Shown here one piece after another: positions 10,455-21,227 of a DNA stretch of 64,000 bases. Made by a program: the position numbers and the translations under genes. This DNA is from Theodoxus fluviatilis (taxonomy: Eukaryota; Mollusca; Gastropoda; Cycloneritida; Neritidae), in assembly GCA_034096865.1 (NCBI GenBank), contig JAWQFJ010017327.1:45001-109000 (forward strand), read 5' to 3'. The notes under the pieces were generated by a model. That model saw nothing but the letters and a program-made list of their open reading frames with translations. It did no database searches and had not been told where the DNA came from. The first letter of the stretch is position 1; every line of letters starts with the position of its first letter.

Positions 10455-10955
10455 ATTAGGCTTGTTCAGGAGTATAAAGCGCTGCATGAGCGCTTCATGT
10501 TGGCAATTGAGCGCTCTTTGCCTCTCCTGAACACCTACAGATTTTGTGCAGCGCTTCACTTGTTAAAGGGGAGGTAAATCTTCTGCGCCCCATGTTGTGT
10601 TGATAGACGCTAAGAAAGTGTTTTCTTTGCCACAGACATCCAGGGGCGGATTATGGGGGGGTTCCTGGGATCCCGGAACCCCCCCCCCCTGCCCCCCCCC
10701 CCTGCCCCCCCCCCCCCCAAAAAAAAAAAAGGACAAAAAAAAATAAGAATAATAAAATAATAATTAAAAAAGTGTTCAATCTCTCTCTCGAAACCATGAA
10801 AAAAAATTGTACCCGACGTAAAACGAGCCATGCAAATATCAATAATCTTATTTCTAAGTAGTCTTTTATTTGAACAAGAATGCGGTAAAAAGAAGCACGC
10901 AAAAAGGTAATTTCCCTTGGTTTTGAATGACTGCGAGCCGACGAATCGATCAAAG

Positions 10956-11046
10956 ATGCCGAAACGGCGCCCGCTCAGCGTCACAGATGCCGAGGGCTCT
11001 AAGAGAATTTCATTCTTTTTTCAATCGCAGCAGTCTGGTGCAACAG
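10956..11046 (+). CDS. hAT transposase exon 1
   Basis: Begins with the presumed start codon and ends CAACAG|GTGAGC, leaving one base of a split Ala codon. It encodes the basic, low-complexity leader. Confidence 0.75.
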
Positions 11047-14000
11047 GTGAGCATATTTTTCATGTATTTTTCATCGTTTTAGTAGGCAATACGAACCCGA
11101 TAGTATACGTGAGAAAGACGTGTGGGAACGCCGCTGCGCGCTCTCTCTCTCGCTTGTGACCTATTTTGGCTTCACGCACAGCGGGTCTACTCTTGTTGTG
11201 GCTACGTGTTTTGTTCTGCAAATAAAGGCCTATGACAAGAACAGACTTTTCAGTCACGTAGTTCAGATTTTCCCCTGCATGCTGATATTTTGTTGATCAC
11301 TGTGCGTTACGTGAGAGCTGAGTTGCGGCTTTTCAAAAATGTGTGTCTTCTAAAGTCGTCGAATTTGCATCGAAGGTGAGATTATAATATCTTTGTAATT
11401 GTTTATAGTTAAAGATAAATCATTTCTGAATATGTGTAGGCTGTTTGTATCGACCATATCTCGTCGACAACTAGAGATTTTCGATCTACCATTGAGTCAC
11501 TGAATTTTCAAACCATGCGTCTTTGTCCAAAATCATGGCTGATTCACTCCTTTTTCGAGAATATTTTATAATCAAACAGAATCATTCATATTGCTAATAA
11601 CGATCGAGTATTCATGTGATCCTGAATACTTCACAATTATTTCACAAGTGTTTGATTGCTAAAACTTTGTCAGTAGCTTGTAACTTTACATTCAAATCTG
11701 CTTCACCTGCATGGTCAGTCAGAACTAAGTGCGGTCACGTGACACGGCCGTGACATCTGATTGGCTCATATGTAGGTGTGGTGCTATTCGGAGGTGTTTT
11801 ATTCACAGGTTTCACTGTAATTCAATCTTTTTAAAAATTCTTACTTTTTAAACATAATACAAGATTTAGGATCTTTTAATAAGCTTTCTGTAGATATCTT
11901 TCTTTTTCTTGTAGCTGCAAAATTAAGATAGTTATGCCCATTTTTGTTACTCGAGCAAGGTCAATTTGGTCACAACATTTCTTCTTTGGTATCATGATGC
12001 GTTTTTATTCATTTAAAAAATCGTAACATTTAAAGTAAACAACGTGTAGCAATAACATTTATATCAATGAAAAGATCTTTTTAAGATCTTTCCAGTGATA
12101 TAAGTTTTATTGTTATCTGTAAAAGTTTTTTTTTCTCACATACCTAGATAGTAATCAGATTGATCAACATCACCTGTGACCACAGTGCGGGCCGTTTGTT
12201 TTAGGTTTGGCAGATTATGAGATAATATTATATGTTTAGAAATTCAAGTCCATTAGGCCTACACCTTTTTAAATTTTATTTTCCGGTTTGAACAAACAGC
12301 GACCTCATCCAGACATGAAGAATCAGGAGCTGAAACAGCAGTTGACTTGGATGCAAATGTGGTTTGCGGCCTTCCCACAGAACCGGAGCTCGAGGTAGGC
12401 CTATTGCACGCACCTTCTTTCTCTCAGACTCCGAGTCTCGTTCGCCGTGGCTGTATGCATGAGCTAGATATCACACTGAAATTGAATTTAAAGGTAACAC
12501 GTTCGTGGAGAAATAAAATGGATTGATATGTGTGTGATAAGGTTCCTTAGTCTAATAATAAATGTGTCCTTTTATGCAGTGTTCTGTAGAGCCAGTCCCA
12601 CTTCCAGACTCTGTTTCCGAAGATCAGACGCCGTGTAGCAGCGGGGATAGTAGACCGTCACCAAGCTGTTCTCGGAATCTGCCTACGGTGTCAGAATCTC
12701 ATTTGTCGACTGGTGGTAAGGGAGGTTTTGCATTTGATTAGGCTGCACTCAATCTTAACTGAAATTCAAAACTAAATTGCAACTTGAACAATAAAGTAAG
12801 ACTAAGTATACTAACGTACAAACATGAAACACACCCCTGGACAGTGATGCAATGTTCATTCAGTAATAGTTATACCAACGGCCCTGTTTCATGTAAGAAT
12901 GTGGTTATAATAAGACGAAAACAAATGAGGAGGAAGAGACTGGCTGGTTTGTTGTAGTTGGCTGTTGTTAATCTGTGATCACTACCAAAATATAATATAA
13001 TATTATTAAGTTATTAAGACCACGCTTTTACTGAATGATAGCACAGAAACAGTAGGTACCTACTGTTGTAGTCGCACATTGTCTTTAACTTTAAGACTTA
13101 TTCAGTAAAGCTTAGATTTGATTTTCATCATAGTTTTATACTGTTTTTCAGGCAAGTCTCAAGTTGACATCGCGAAGAGCTTGGATTCTGAAGAACCCTG
13201 GTCAGACCAAATGAAGCTGGACATTTTGACAAACCACTGGAAACCAACTAGTGCAAAGCATGTATTTCCCATCACTTTTCTTATGAATAAGCAAAGACGG
13301 TTTCAGTTTGAGTGGCTCGAGACCTTCAGGTGGCTCTGTTATTCACCTTCAGAGGATGGTGCATATTGTACAGCGTGTGTTTGTTTTCCAATGCGTGATG
13401 ACCTCGGATATTTCGTGAAGAAGCCATTCCAGAACTGGACCAAGGCAAGTGACCAGATGAAAAAACACCAGATGAAAGATTACCATAAAGATGCCATGAT
13501 CAAGGCTGAGTCGTTCATTGAAAACATGAAAGATCCAGCCAAAGCGATTGATGCCAGGGTGAATGAAACCCACATCCAGAGGATCAAGGACAATAGAGCC
13601 GTTCTGAAGAGTGTCGTTGACACAGTCATTCTCTGTGGCAGGCAGGGTCTTCCATTACGAGGCCATAGGGATGATGGATTGTTGGAAGACGAAAACCACA
13701 GCAACTTCAACGCGCTAATCCGCTTTCGCATTGATTCCGGAGATACAGTTCTTCAGCAACATTTAGAATCCTCTCATTCTGGTTCAGGTCATGCAACATA
13801 CATCAGCAAGACCACTCAAAACAACATCATAGAATTGATTGGGGACTACATCAGGGACAAGTTGTTGGCAGAAGTCAAAGAAGCAAACCATTTTTCACTT
13901 CTTGCCGATGAAGTGTGTGACACAGCCAACTGGGAGCAGCTTGCGGTTGTTTTGCGCTTTGTGGACTCGTCCGATGTCATACGGGAAGAGTTTCTAGCCT

Positions 14001-15394
14001 TTGTTCCTTGTGAACAAATCACAGGTGAAGCACTCACAGAAAAGCTCCTTTGTTGCCTTGAAGACTGGGGTCTGCAAGTTGAAGACATCAGGGGGCAGGG
14101 ATATGATGGTGGATCCAACATGGCCGGCAAATTCAAAGGGGTGCAGGCTAGAATCACTGAGCTGAATGATAAGGCCGTTTATTTCCACTGCGCGGCTCAC
14201 TGCCTGAATTTGTGCATCGTGAAGGCATGCGGCGTCCAGAGCATCCGCAACATGTTCGGGACAATGAGGGAACTCTCACTCTTCTTCTCTTTGTCTCCAA
14301 AGAGGCAGCGCTTCTTGGAGGAAATCTTGGAGGCTTGTGATATCACCAACAAGCGAAAACTTGTAGACTTATGTCGGACCCGATGGATTGAAACGCACAA
14401 TGCGTTCGAAACCCTGACCAACCTGTTCCCATACGTGTACCGTTGCTTGGGTGACATGGAGGACAAAAGCGAGGACTGGGACAGTGACACCCTGACGAAG
14501 TGCCGAGGACTGAGATCAGCAATCGCAAGCAGTTGTTTCATGGTGTCATTTGTGGTCACAAGAAACTGTCTCAAATACATCAAACCTCTCTCAGTGAGCC
14601 TGCAGAAGAAAACACGGGACATCGTTGAAGCCTATGCGGACATTGAAGGAACAGCCAGTGCTCTGGCTGATCTTCGAGGCAACCTGGATGACGTCTTCAC
14701 AACTTGGTTCACTCAGGCAGAGGAGCTTGCAGAAAGCGTCCATGAAAATGTGACAATGCCGAGGACAGCGTGCTCACAGACACACAGGTCTAACCAACCA
14801 GCTGGCACAGCTGAGGAATATTTTCGTCGAAGTGTTGCGGCCCCCTTCTTAGATCATCTTATTGTTGAGTTTGGGAGCCGTTTTCAGAACGCTGGGTTGG
14901 TCCATGGTGGACTAATGCTCGTCGCAGACCAAGCTGCTGGTGTTGCGAATGCATGCAAGGTCCCTGACGGCATTACGTGCTTGGCAGACAAGTGGGCAGC
15001 TGACCTACCAGATCCTGATGAAATTCCAGCAGAGTTCCATCGCTGGTGCGTCAAGTGGAAAGGACAGACAGCACAACCATGCCCTTCAACAGTGGCTGCC
15101 TCTCTACAGCATTGCAACAGGAACTTCTTCCCGAACATTCATGTCCTACTTCGACTCCTGGCAACGCTTCCCGTCACCACTGCTGAATGTGAGAGGTCGA
15201 TCAGCGGTCTTAAATTATTAAAGACCAGCTTACGGTCAGCTATGACCAATCAGCGCTTAAATGGCCTGGCGCTGATGCGGCTTCACAGAAACATCACAGT
15301 GGACTCATGGGCCATAGTTGACGCCTTTGGACGAAAGTTCAAGACCAGGATGGCGACGCAGCTCCCGCGTCAACTTTTGCAGTCTGACTGCTGA
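10956..15394 (+). CDS. hAT-family transposase, four exons (854 codons)
   Basis: Joins 10956-11046, 12300-12394, 12580-12715 and 13152-15394. Every junction is GT-AG and the sum is 2,565 nt with one stop at the end. The product would cut and paste the transposon in the nucleus. Residues 1-107 (exons 1-3) are a polar, probably disordered leader beginning MPKRRPLSVTDAEG with KRISFFFQ. The Cys cluster C170, C180, C183, C185 in the WLCYSPSEDGAYCTACVCF context is a TTF-type zinc finger. SLLADEVCDT carries the first catalytic acidic residue typical of the DUF4371-containing hAT proteins. GYDGGSNMAGKFKGVQARI and HCAAHCLNL follow. The C-terminal LLATLPVTTAECERSISGLK is the hAT dimerisation domain. The nearest known type is the ZMYM1-like / 52 kDa repressor-like hAT protein of marine invertebrates. 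The start is the first ATG in a good open context, but transcript evidence is lacking. Confidence 0.9.
12300..12394 (+). CDS. hAT transposase exon 2
   Basis: Preceded by AACAAACAG and followed by GTAGGC; 95 nt complete 32 codons with the base carried over from exon 1. The sequence is acidic (SSRHEESGAETAVDLDANVV) and has no domain. Confidence 0.75.
12580..12715 (+). CDS. hAT transposase exon 3
   Basis: Acceptor TTTATGCAG and donor GTAAGG; Ser/Pro-rich linker sequence. It leaves one G that completes a Gly codon with the first two bases of exon 4. Confidence 0.75.
13152..15394 (+). CDS. hAT transposase exon 4 (catalytic exon)
   Basis: Acceptor CTGTTTTTCAG. This 2,243-nt exon holds the zinc finger, the whole catalytic region and the C-terminal dimerisation domain without a frameshift. 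The open frame can be extended upstream of the acceptor to an in-frame ATG at 13118, but that stretch (MIFIIVLYCF) is intron sequence including the polypyrimidine tract. Confidence 0.92.
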
Positions 15395-15530
15395 ATCACT
15401 GACATCCGGTAGGGTGATTATTTCGTTGTATTAAGCAGATAACGGGTGAACAGGTGCATTGCTAATTTAGTTACTTTAAAGTGACTTGGAACACCCCCCC
15501 CCTGGCAAGGTCATAATCCGCCCCTGACAT

Positions 15531-15925
15531 CGTTTATGCACGTTTAAATGTATTCTGCATGAATAAAGTCCACTACTGTGTCATCCTTACTTGCCATTAC
15601 TCGCGCAAATAAAGCCCGTTCCAGTCCCAAAATGTTGTTTCTGAGGGTTATTTTACGCATCGACGGCCAGTGCAGGATCGAAGACGCCATTTTGAAAATG
15701 ATGCAAAATCGTCTGAATCACCTCGGATCGGTGATGAAAAGCGCTGCTCAGCGCTGAGTGAATCACGCCCCAAAATTGCTGTTCAGGAGTGAATCACATG
15801 CAGCGCTGAGCAGCGTTTTGCAGCGCTGCGTCTCCTGAACAAGCCTAATGATTAAACACTGTTTACAGTTAAAGCTAAAGCAGACTTTGAGTATGGTCGC
15901 ATAAGATAGCGTTTAAAAAAGTTAT
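15531..15925. other. right half of the split MITE and short flank
   Basis: Up to 15847 this is the right half of the older MITE, with several AGCGCTGAG-like repeats. After it about 75 bp of unassigned sequence leads to the Harbinger pseudogene. Confidence 0.6.
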
Positions 15926-17360
15926 TTAAGGAAAATATTCGTCAGCTACGAAAACAGAGGGCGCAGGATTGTCATTGGTGTTTGGCGTTGGCCTCGCAAC
16001 AGGAAGGTTCAGTTCTTGTCTGTTTAACGTTTGTCCGTTACGTGTTTTCGAAAAAGCGCCTCCATCACTTCCTCTGCCCGCACTGACGACATCTACTAAA
16101 GTGAAACAATAATTGACGTCACAGGCTGTCATGCGAATGATGCTGAGGAACTTTTTGTAGCTGAAGAATTCTGACATAGATTTCGGCGGTGCCTGCACGG
16201 AAATGTGTTTCCCATCTAGTGCACTGATACTATGGGAGGAAATTCCATTTTTGCAACAAACAAACAAACAAACAAACACACACACACACACCAATTAAAC
16301 AAGAAGGGCAAAGCCCATACGTCTCACATGCTTGACCTTGACCTTTATATGACCTTGACCTTCAGGTGACCTTCAAGATCAAGGTCAAACAACTAAACCT
16401 AGCAATGACATCATACACTAAGAAATGCTTTACACATTTTTCCTACCAAAATACATGTGACCTTGACCCAAGGTCAAGGTCATCCAAGGTCATGCAACAC
16501 AAAGCTGTTAATTCAAGACATAGGAAGCACAATGGTGCTTATTGGCACTTTCTACCATGAGATATGGTCACTTTTAGTGGTTCACTACCCCATTTTGGTC
16601 ACATTTCATTAGGGTCAAAGTGACCTTGACCTTGATGATATGTGAACAAATGTGTCTCATGATGAAAGTATAACATGTGCCCCACACAATTATTAAGTTT
16701 GAAACAGTTATCTTTTATAGTTCAGGGTCAGGGTCACTTCAAAATATGTATACAATCCAACTTTGAAGAGCTCCTGTGACCTTGACCTTGAAGCAAGGTC
16801 AACAAAACTGGTATCAAAAGATAGGGCTTGCTTTGACCTATATACCATATATAGGTGAGGTATCCAATCTCAAAAACTTCAGAGAAAATTGAGAAAATGT
16901 GAAAAATGACTGTTTTTTAGACAACATTTATGGCCCCTGCGACCTTGACCTTGAAGCAAGGTTAAGTCACTATGTATGTTTTTTGAGGCCTTGTCATCAT
17001 ACACCATAATGCCACATTTGGTATTGATAGACTTAATAGTCTCCGAGAAAAATCCAACGTTAAAGTTTTCGGACGCCCGGACGCCCGGTCCGGACGCCCG
17101 GTCGCCCGGACGCCCGGACGGAAGAAAAGGGTGAGTACATAGACTCACTTTTGCTTCGCATGTGAGTCAAAAAAGGGCAATGATTTCCCAATCTCGGTGC
17201 TGCGGTAGACGGTTCAGATACTGCCCTCGCATGTCTTGCCAGATTGCCCGACAGGTCTCACGTATCATGAAACAAAGTCCTCGGTACACGGAAGATAATA
17301 GGCACAGATGCTTGGGAAACACCAAATGCCAATTATCTGTCAAAACAAAAACAAAAACTT
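15926..17360 (-). pseudogene. HARBI1-like (PIF/Harbinger) transposase relic split by a HINE
   Basis: On the minus strand, sequence right of the inserted element reads LAFGVSQASVPIIFRVPRTL and, after a frame change, RETCRAIWQDMRGQYLN then PQHRDWEIIA. Left of the insertion it resumes as SISALDGKHISVQAPPKSM, then NYCFTLVDVVSAGRGSDGG and FVADEYFP followed by a stop. Conserved LDGKH, DV-S-GR-SDGG and VAD-xFP elements are the DDE_Tnp_4 catalytic signatures of HARBI1-type proteins. Frameshifts, a premature stop after VADEYFP and the 871-bp insertion show it is dead. Neither the Myb-like partner nor the terminal repeats were found. Confidence 0.8.
16300..17170 (-). mobile_element. Helentron-like HINE, copy 1 (subfamily A)
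   Basis: Minus-strand copy with both ends intact (CAAGAAGGGC on the left, GTGAGTCAA on the right). It is inserted in the middle of the HARBI1-like coding sequence. GTTT and GT microsatellites lie next to its left end. Confidence 0.9.
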
Positions 17361-17370
17361 TTTAAAATGT

Positions 17371-17659
17371 TTGATACACATATAACTCCACCGCATTGAA
17401 TCTGTTAAACTAAATGATGCACACATCTGCATAGTTTACTTGTATAAGGCACTCATATTGCATACTTTCTATTTCAGCTCAAAATCGTACGTCTTCCTAT
17501 ATCCAGAACTCAAGGGAATGAAGAACTACAACTCCTGCACAGTAGTTGACACCCCGAGCGCTATATCCGTTCCATGAGCATGCATTAATGAGGATGTTTA
17601 CTATTAGTATTACAATAAAGAATATGAAAACATCGGGTACGGATTCAAACTCTTCCTTC
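17371..17659. other. non-coding, nothing recognised
   Basis: AT-rich stretch upstream of the microsatellite. It may hold the lost N-terminal part of the Harbinger pseudogene, but nothing could be matched. Confidence 0.4.
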
Positions 17660-17756
17660 CTCTGTGTGTGTGTCTGTATGTGTGTCTGTCCATCCGTCCG
17701 TCCGTCTGTGTGTCTGTGTGTCTCTGTCTCTGTCTCTGCCTGCCTGCCTGCCTGCC

Positions 17757-17793
<37 letters not shown>

Positions 17794-17815
17794 TTGTCTC
17801 TCTCTCTCTCTCTCT

Positions 17816-17890
<75 letters not shown>

Positions 17891-17904
17891 TGTGTGTGTG
17901 TGTT
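17660..17904. repeat. compound microsatellite (GTCT/GTCC/GCCT, CT, GT)
   Basis: Successive runs of TGTC and CCTG-type tetramers, then CT, then about 40 GT dinucleotides. Open frames through it are repeat artefacts. Confidence 0.95.
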
Positions 17905-18990
17905 GTCGATAGCATTTTTAAAATAAAGGGCTATAAAATTTAAGTTGGGGTACCATAACCATCCCTCCCACTCCCCACCCCCCTTATCTCATTAGGTGTG
18001 GGCTATAGATACATGTATGTATACCGTTCTGCTCGAGGAGCGCGGAACGATTGTATAAGGAGTCGAGAAATGGAGAGTAGAAATCGAAGAGGATATAAAA
18101 TTAAGTAAAAGGCAATTCAATGTTTTATTTGGCGATAATCAGAGGCTCAAACAACTGTTATCACATCATGCATTCTATCACCATTGCAATGACCACTTGC
18201 TCAGTCATGAATAGGCATTGGTACTTTACAACAAACACGTACGTCACAGATGAAAGGTCGCACAAATGAACTCGCTTTTTTGTCAGGTACCTGTACCGTC
18301 TATTTCCACTGGCGGGGGAATGTATGCCAACTTAGATATAATGTACATAGGCCTACAGCGCATCAAATGGTTAACTGCGTGGTCGCATTAAAGTGTGCTA
18401 TCAGTGTCATCACAGGTACCCGGTTTTACTTCAAGATGGACAGAAACAATTAATGTGAGACAGAGACATGCACACACATATGAGAGAGAGAGAGAGAGAG
18501 ATAGAGATAGATAGAGAGAGATAGAGAGGGAGAGATAGAGATCGAGAGAGAGATTTATCTTCGTTATACTGCAGTCGATTTGGTCAAACCGGGTAGGTGC
18601 TCTGAAGGGTAGATTGAATGATTGGCGCAAATATAAAGGGTATAGCACGTTAATTTTAACATACTGGCCCGCACTATAAGTATAAAACGCATGTGTAGTA
18701 CTATAGGCCTAGTCGGTTAAGCAAAGATGCTTGACTTTGATTTTCTTTTGAATATGCTTTTGTATTGCGCAAGAAAACTCGAAAATTTAGTTAATTTACT
18801 GCTTCTTTTTTTAATAAAGAAAAGAAAAGAAATAACTGTGTATGTTTAATTTACCATCTCTCCTTCTCCCTCTCTCTCACACACCTGTCTTTCTCCTCCC
18901 TCTAACCCTCCTCGTTCTCTTTCTCAAATCCTGCTTCCGTTTTCTGATGCACTGATATTGATAACTGTTGCGCAACCTCACACGTCATTG
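17905..18990. other. intergenic DNA upstream of the hnRNP gene, with a GA microsatellite
   Basis: Holds a GA/GATA microsatellite at about 18480-18560 and pyrimidine-rich text near 18865-18935. No coding sequence or element ends were recognised. Confidence 0.5.
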
Positions 18991-19019
18991 TCAACGGCTA
19001 TTAAAGTGCATGTGTTATC

Positions 19020-19185
19020 GTAAGGATTGGTCAGCATGACGTCAGCGTGGTACATAAAATGCAAAAATACCGGTAAAAAACCGGTACGGTCCTCTGACTG
19101 GTACCCAACACTAGGTGGGAGAGGTAATAGTTCAGTTTAGTCTTTGTTGTGTTTGTGGCGGAGGGGAAAATCGCGACATCCGGTG
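19020..19185 (+). promoter_or_regulatory. probable promoter of the hnRNP Q/R gene
   Basis: GATTGG (inverted CCAAT box, 19025-19030) is followed seven bases later by the full palindromic CRE TGACGTCA at 19037-19044 and by TACATAAAATG, a weak TATA-like sequence. ACATCCGG (ETS-type core) lies near 19175. The arrangement is typical of housekeeping promoters and precedes a plausible first exon. No transcription start was determined; this is inference from motifs. Confidence 0.4.
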
Positions 19186-19383
19186 AAACTCATTTACAGC
19201 TTTTATTCTCTTTTCGTTAACGCACTATTTTAATAATAATATTTCGTGTGGGGATACAATTGATAAATACTTGTGTGAAAACATAATGGAAAAATCCGTG
19301 TTAACGAACGGGAGACCCCTGTATCAATCACGTGACCTGCCCGCCATTTGCGGAGTGACGTTCAAGCAGGAGGCAGCGTTGAT
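19140..19383 (+). other. candidate non-coding first exon of the hnRNP Q/R gene
   Basis: The exon end is GCGTTGAT|GTGAGTAC, a strong donor. The exon includes CCCGCCATTTGCGG, a YY1-like element common just downstream of animal start sites. It would splice to the acceptor at 23067. An ATG at 19286 opens a 32-codon upstream frame that crosses the junction out of frame with the main start. The 5' limit is unknown. Confidence 0.35.
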
Positions 19384-21227
19384 GTGAGTACATGCATGTT
19401 TCAGTTGCTGTTTTGAGTTTTAATCGTCAAGGAATATTATTAACATATATCACTGTATTGATATGGAGGCCGATTGAAGCATTCGGAATAATTCTGGCGT
19501 TCGTGGTTTGTGTGAAAACATTTCGACACGAGGACTGGGACTTGATAGCACTCATCGAGATGTCTTGCCTTTCGTGTGGAGGGTAGGATTGCAATAACAT
19601 TCTTTCGTTTTACACGGATGTCCCAATTTTTCAGAAACTGATAGCGTAGTCAACTTTTATTTTGTTTCGTACATATTGTATGACATCCTGTAGGGGTTAC
19701 GAAGGTTGTCTTGTAGTCATGTGGTTTGCATTGTTTGGGAATCATGTGCTCCACATGGCTAGTTTCAAAATGGCGCACACCACGCCGTTTTTCTTCGGAA
19801 TTAGGTCAAGGCTCTTGAATCATTTTCCATGGACTGTGGTGGTATTGTGTTGCATGAAATAAATTATCACTCGTAGTCTTTGTAACCATCACGTTACCAC
19901 GTCGTTAAATGCAACTGATTAGTCTCTCTTGATTGGTAGTTCGACGAGAAAATGAAAATGTGAATTCGCGCGCAATCTTCTAAATCGAGGCAAAGGAAGG
20001 TCAACTTTGCGACTCCCCGTACATTTCGATTGAATATCGCGGAAATGTGAATTGTTGTATTGGTTTTGATTTGTTACATTCATGTTAGTCATTAGATTAT
20101 TAGTCGATTTTAATCATATGGATTTTAACTTTGAATTAGGGTTTGACTTGTTACTTATGTTAGGTGTCTAAAGAATAAGATTCAAACTCAAAGTTATGCA
20201 ATCAAATTTGACACTAGGGACTTAAAATGACAAACGCTGTGGTGCAAAAATCATGTATCTGGATTAGTTCCAAAGTAATGGATGGAAACGTATTGAAAAA
20301 AAAGGTGTCTTGGATGTTTTGTAAAATGTTGGAATGGCTGGAGATGTCACCAGAGTGAAGCTATAAATAGTAACAGCCATGTCGAAACCATCCACCTTTA
20401 GCAGGATAAAAACTGGAATGCCTTTAGTAGAAGACAGATGTGTCCTCACATTTTAAGGGTCAAGACTGGTTGATGATGGTTAAAATTTGCTTTAAGGCAA
20501 TGTTGATAGTTTGATTTCAACTAAAAATTAAGAACACTGATAATGGAAAAGTTTTCCTTATATTAGGTACTTGCACTAAATTTTCAAACTCAATGTCATT
20601 AAATCAACTTAGGCTTGAATTAAAGGGCTTCAAGAGACAAACACAGTGGTACAAAAATTATTTTTCTATCTTAACAGTTAACTAGTTCAAAAGTTATGGG
20701 TGGAGAAGTGGTGAAAAAGGGGGTGTTTTTTAAATAATGAAACCGTCACAATTCTGTGACCGAATTTGGGGGATTGATGAAGTAAATTGTCTATAACTTT
20801 GTAAAAATACATGCAATGGACTTGAAATTTCCAGGGAAAGTAGTTCACTCTGTACTGCTTCAGACTGTCTAAAAAGGTAATGCTTTAGCTGTTTAAAATA
20901 CTGCAAATATATATATTTAATGCAAAATAGGCCTACACCATATGGAGTCGAAATATATTTTTAGAAGTCTGAAACAATTATTAATGTGTAATTGCTGCGG
21001 ATTTTGTTCTTGATAAAACTCCATAAAAGTCATAAAATGAATGGATTAATTGTGAAATTATTCGGACTTGATGAAGACTCGAACTCAAATCTCTGAGACG
21101 AAGTGGGACTGACATGGCAACGAAGACTCAGTCCATTCAGAGTTGAACACTTTATAAACACGTTTAATCTCCATGAAAATATTACCAATCCAAGTGAAAT
21201 AAGAATCAAGTATGTTGACATTAATTT
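19384..21227. other. intron 1, first part; no element recognised
   Basis: AT-rich sequence without long open frames. There is a second YY1-like AAAATGGCGC near 19770, so an alternative start region is possible. No repeat shared with the rest of the window was noticed. Confidence 0.4.

Larger units (their letters stand above)
10641..15525 (+). mobile_element. complete autonomous hAT transposon, 4,885 bp, 5-bp TSD
   Basis: Ends CAGGGGCGGATTATG and its complement CATAATCCGCCCCTG are perfect 15-bp TIRs. ACATC stands immediately outside both ends (10636-10640, 15526-15530) as the target-site duplication. CAGGG termini and the encoded transposase place it in hAT. Five bases instead of the usual eight fit the group called hAT5 in repeat classifications (recalled). 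Subterminal G/C runs lie at both ends. The transposase is uninterrupted, both ends are intact and the duplication is perfect, so the insertion is probably recent and could be active. Confidence 0.92.
10457..15847. mobile_element. TAGGCTTGTTCAGGAG-type MITE, split by the hAT transposon
   Basis: TAGGCTTGTTCAGGAG at 10457 is matched by CTCCTGAACAAGCCTA ending at 15847. AT on each side may be a 2-bp duplication. Both halves are rich in AGCGCT-containing repeats. Without the 4.9-kb insertion the element would be about 500 bp with no coding sequence. It is therefore an older, non-autonomous element that served as the landing site. Confidence 0.7.

Noticed and set aside
10456..10640. A possible 8-bp duplication for the hAT element, as usual in the superfamily
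   Set aside because: Only ACATC is shared; the next bases on either side differ, so the duplication is 5 bp.
13118..13151. ATG upstream of the catalytic exon as the hAT transposase start
   Set aside because: The stretch encodes MIFIIVLYCF and is the polypyrimidine tract of an intron. Three upstream exons splice in frame to the acceptor.
17546..17926. Cys/Val/Ser-rich frames over microsatellites here and at 26833-27183, 51638-52432 and 63404-63850
   Set aside because: Simple-repeat translations with no domain.
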